Origin: Rhodospirillaceae bacterium UBA6608
GTDB taxonomy: Bacteria > Pseudomonadota > Alphaproteobacteria > Rhodospirillales_A > Casp-alpha2
Direction: 5' to 3'
Length of the DNA: 7,238 nt
NCBI GenBank assembly: GCA_002433335.1
Contig: DJHY01000151.1
Coordinates: 1 to 7,238 of the forward strand
Shown: piece by piece, positions 4,609 to 7,238 of the stretch
Layout: the number at the start of each line of letters is the position of its first letter
How positions within the stretch are numbered: position 1 is the first letter of the stretch
Position numbers and translations under genes: made by a program
Notes under the pieces: model-generated
Told to the model about the DNA's origin: nothing
The model's database searches: none
What the model saw: only the letters and a program-made list of their open reading frames with translations

Positions 4609-6486
4609 ATGCTCGATCAACCTCTCGCCACCGACCCCTTGGACCCGGGCGCCGCCCCTGTTCCTTCCATGGGGCCCGCCGTGGTCCGCTTCGCCGGAGA
4701 CTCCGGCGACGGCATCCAGACCCTGGGTTCGGAGTTCACCAAATCATCGGCCCTGGCCGGTCACGGCTTCATGACCTTTCCCGACTTCCCGGCGGAAATT
4801 CGTGCCCCGGCGGGTACGACCTTCGGCGTGTCGGCCTATCAAATTCAATTGGGCGGCGACACGGTTCGGACCCATGGCGACACGGTCGACGTGCTGGTCG
4901 CGTTCAATCCGGCGGCGCTGAAGACCAATCTGAAATCCCTGCGTCCCGGCGGCCTGTTGATCGTCGATACCGACGCCTTCGCCAAGCGTGGGTTGGAGAA
5001 AGCCGGCTACGCCGAGAACCCGTTTGAAGACGGCAGCCTCGACGGCTACCGCGTCGAGAGCATCGAGATTTCCCGTCTGACCCGCGAAGCCGCGATGCCG
5101 ACCGGCGTGACCAAGAAAGAGGCCGAGACCGCGCGCAACTTCTGGGCGCTGGGGTTGGTCCATTGGATGTTCGCCCAGGACCGCGCCCCGACGACGGCCT
5201 GGCTGCGCAGCAAGTTCGCCAAGCGCCCGGAAATCGCCGAGGCCAATATCGCGGCCCTGGACGCCGGTCATACCTATGGCGACGTCACGGAATTCGCCCC
5301 GCCGACGCGCCTGCGTTCGGTCGCCCCGGCGCAACCGGCACCCGGCACCTACCGGATGATGACCGGCATCGACGGCATGGTCATGGGGCTGGCGGCGTCG
5401 TCGGCCCTGAGTGGCCTGCGCCTGCATTATTGTTCCTATCCGATCACCCCGGCCTCGGCGATTCTGCACGGTCTGGCCAAGCTGGGCGGCGAAGGCGTCG
5501 CGACCTTCCAAGCCGAAGATGAAATCGCCGCCGCCACCGCCGCGATCGGCGCGTCCTTTGCCGGTGCGTTGGGTGTGACCGGGACCAGCGGCCCCGGCAT
5601 GGCGCTGAAGGCCGAGGCCCTGGGCCTGGCCGCCGCCGCGGAGCTGCCGCTGCTGGTCATCGACGTGCAGCGCGCCGGTCCGTCCACCGGCATGCCGACC
5701 AAGGTTGAACAGGCCGATCTGAATCTGGCCCTGCATGGCCGACACGGCGAGGCTCCCCTGCCGGTGTTCGCCGCCGCCGGCCCGGGCGATTCGTTCGATA
5801 CGGTGGTCGAGGCGGCGCGTGTCGCCCTGACCTACATGACCCCGGTGATCATCCTGTCCGATGCCTATACGGCCAATGCCGCCGAACCCTGGCAGGTGCC
5901 GGATGTCGATACGCTGCCGGACCTGACGGTCCGCCGCGACATCGACCCGGAAGGCTTCCATCCGTTCCGCCGCGATCCGGAAACCCTGGCCCGCCCCTGG
6001 GCCGTGCCGGGGATGACCGGTCTGGCCCATCGCCTGGGCGGGATCGAGCGTTCGGCGTCGTCGGGGCATATTTCCTACGATCCGGCCAACCACCAGGAAA
6101 TGACCGACCTGCGCGCGGCCAAGCTCGACCGCGTACGCGACAGCCTGCCCGCCGCCGAAATTTGCGCCGGGACCGACAGCGGCAAAGTGCTGGTCGTCGG
6201 TTGGGGATCGACCTGCGGCGCGCTGAAGACCGCGGTCGAGGATCTGGCCGCCGAGGGCCATGCCGTCGGACACCTGCATCTACGTCACTTGTCGCCGTTG
6301 CCGCACGGCCTGGCGGACATTTTTGCCCGCTATGACCGCATCGTCGTGGCGGAACTCAATTCCGGCCAGTTGCGCGGCCATCTGCAATGCCACTTCCCTG
6401 ATGTCTCGTTCAGCGGACTGAACCGCGTGACCGGCCAACCCTTCACCGTGGCCGAGGTCGACGCCGCCCTTCGAAAGGATCTGTGA
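4609..6486 (+). CDS. korA: 2-oxoglutarate:ferredoxin oxidoreductase, alpha subunit (gamma-alpha fusion)
   Basis: With KorB this enzyme converts 2-oxoglutarate and CoA to succinyl-CoA and CO2 while reducing ferredoxin, a step of the oxidative or reductive TCA cycle in the cytoplasm. The protein has 625 residues. The gamma domain comes first (about 24-210; GDSGDGIQ at 30-37), then the alpha/pyrimidine-binding domain (from about 250). Visible motifs are YPITPAS (277-283), whose Thr contacts the 2-oxoacid in this family, EDE (303-305), TSGPGMALK, and GPSTGMPTK from 357. A domain with the order G-H-I-S-Y-D-P-x-N-H-Q follows, then the C-terminal domain that carries CoA-binding residues in relatives. 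The gamma-alpha fusion marks the two-subunit type seen in Mycobacterium and Sulfolobus. Its TGA overlaps the korB ATG by one base. Use of 2-oxoglutarate rather than another 2-oxoacid is inferred from family resemblance. Confidence 0.93.
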   Translation: MLDQPLATDPLDPGAAPVPSMGPAVVRFAGDSGDGIQTLGSEFTKSSALAGHGFMTFPDFPAEIRAPAGTTFGVSAYQIQLGGDTVRTHGDTVDVLVAFNPAALKTNLKSLRPGGLLIVDTDAFAKRGLEKAGYAENPFEDGSLDGYRVESIEISRLTREAAMPTGVTKKEAETARNFWALGLVHWMFAQDRAPTTAWLRSKFAKRPEIAEANIAALDAGHTYGDVTEFAPPTRLRSVAPAQPAPGTYRMMTGIDGMVMGLAASSALSGLRLHYCSYPITPASAILHGLAKLGGEGVATFQAEDEIAAATAAIGASFAGALGVTGTSGPGMALKAEALGLAAAAELPLLVIDVQRAGPSTGMPTKVEQADLNLALHGRHGEAPLPVFAAAGPGDSFDTVVEAARVALTYMTPVIILSDAYTANAAEPWQVPDVDTLPDLTVRRDIDPEGFHPFRRDPETLARPWAVPGMTGLAHRLGGIERSASSGHISYDPANHQEMTDLRAAKLDRVRDSLPAAEICAGTDSGKVLVVGWGSTCGALKTAVEDLAAEGHAVGHLHLRHLSPLPHGLADIFARYDRIVVAELNSGQLRGHLQCHFPDVSFSGLNRVTGQPFTVAEVDAALRKDL

Positions 6487-7238
6487 TGAACGTCATGAAC
6501 CCCTCCGTCGCGACCGCCGAAGCGGTGGGCGCCGATCCCCTGACCGCCCGCGATTTTACCTCGGACCAAGAAGTTCGCTGGTGCCCCGGCTGCGGCGACT
6601 ACGCCATCCTGAAAGCCGTGCGCGGCGTGCTGGCCGATATCGGCCGTCGGCCCGAGGACGTCGTCTTCGTCTCCGGCATCGGTTGCGCCGCCCGCTTTCC
6701 CTATTACCTGGCGACCTATGGCTTCCACACGATCCATGGCCGCGCGCCCGCCGTGGCGACGGGCGTGAAGATGGCCAATCCGGGCCTGGACGTCTGGGTC
6801 GTCGGCGGCGACGGGGATTTCCTGTCGATCGGCGGCAACCACCTGATGCATGCGTTGCGCCGGAATGTGGACCTCAACCTGATCATGCCGAATAACGCCG
6901 TCTATGGGTTGACCAAGGGGCAGTATTCCCCGGCTTCGGCGGCGGGTATGCGCTCGCCCTCGTCGCCCGGTGGCTCGGTCGAATCCCCGGTCAATGCGGC
7001 TGTCCTGGCGCTGGGTGCAGGGGCGCGCTTCGTCGCCCGCTCCGCCGACACGCTGCAGGATCATCTACCCGGCGTGTTGAAGGCGGCCCAGGCCAACAAG
7101 GGCACGTCGTTCGTCGAGATTTTGCAGAACTGCGTGGTGTTCAACGACGGCGCCTTCGAAGCCGTCCGCGACAAGGGCCTCAGCGCCGACCGGACCCTGC
7201 GGGTCGAACACGGCAAGCCGCTGATCTTCGGCAAGGAC
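6486..7238 (+). CDS. korB: 2-oxoglutarate:ferredoxin oxidoreductase, beta subunit (3' end beyond window)
   Basis: This subunit binds thiamine diphosphate and one [4Fe-4S] cluster and passes electrons to ferredoxin. The start ATG shares its A with the korA stop codon (TGATG), so the two are translationally coupled. The 251 visible residues include W-C33-P-G-C36-G, the SGIGC67 loop followed by RFPYY, HGR (84-86), the ThDP/Mg motif G108-D-G-D ... N136-N137, and YGLTKGQYSP (140-149). C33, C36, C67 and C216 match the four cluster ligands known in Sulfolobus two-subunit enzymes. The residue before N136-N137 is Pro, where relatives usually have an aromatic or hydrophobic residue. Family members are about 340-370 residues long, so roughly 90-120 are missing beyond 7238. 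No dedicated ferredoxin or delta subunit lies upstream of korA on this strand. Confidence 0.94.
   Translation, partial: MNVMNPSVATAEAVGADPLTARDFTSDQEVRWCPGCGDYAILKAVRGVLADIGRRPEDVVFVSGIGCAARFPYYLATYGFHTIHGRAPAVATGVKMANPGLDVWVVGGDGDFLSIGGNHLMHALRRNVDLNLIMPNNAVYGLTKGQYSPASAAGMRSPSSPGGSVESPVNAAVLALGAGARFVARSADTLQDHLPGVLKAAQANKGTSFVEILQNCVVFNDGAFEAVRDKGLSADRTLRVEHGKPLIFGKD

Noticed and set aside
4744..6279. A 511-codon minus-strand open frame opposite korA
   Set aside because: Composition is rich in Gly, Arg, Gln and His as expected from an antisense shadow of GC-rich coding DNA, and korA is unambiguous on the plus strand.
6330..7064. A 244-codon minus-strand open frame spanning the korA/korB junction
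   Set aside because: It crosses two well-supported plus-strand genes and has no domain signal.

Overview
This is a GC-rich (roughly two-thirds G+C by eye) bacterial chromosomal segment. Codon use and gene types suggest an alphaproteobacterium, perhaps of the Rhodospirillales; that placement is inference. Coding density is high. I see no RNA gene, insertion sequence or CRISPR array.

The left half (1-3864) reads on the minus strand, apparently as one operon. In order of transcription it holds: an FAD oxidoreductase resembling the alpha subunit of adenylylsulfate (APS) reductase, AprA (3864-2125); a 77-residue two-cluster ferredoxin resembling a shortened AprB (2070-1837); a HEAT-repeat protein of ten repeats in exact 31-residue register (1821-859); and a GntR/HutC-type regulator with a UTRA ligand domain (816-49). 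Gaps are 54, 15 and 42 bp. A further gene may begin at 43 and run off the left edge. No sulfate-reduction or sulfur-oxidation partner (sat, qmo, dsr) is visible. By hand comparison the flavoprotein is shorter than AprA and seems to lack an arginine I recall as substrate-binding. It is therefore better called an uncharacterised AprAB-like redox pair than an APS reductase. The leader at 3865-3967 carries a palindrome and spaced TTCGGT repeats that could be regulator sites.

A small DUF971 protein (4350-4009, minus) precedes that operon, with a hairpin right after its stop codon. The 258-bp gap at 4351-4608 is a divergent promoter region containing an AT-rich island.

The right part (4609-7238, plus) encodes the two-subunit 2-oxoglutarate:ferredoxin oxidoreductase. 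KorA is complete, with the gamma domain fused to its N-terminus. KorB is truncated by the window edge, and the two genes overlap by one base. KorAB would make succinyl-CoA and reduced ferredoxin.

Iron-sulfur redox chemistry is the common theme: KorB has cysteines for one cluster, the small ferredoxin has cysteines for two, and DUF971 domains are linked to Fe-S carrier proteins. Whether the AprAB-like pair and KorAB exchange electrons is untested inference. The AprAB-like/HEAT/GntR operon is the best candidate here for an undescribed system.
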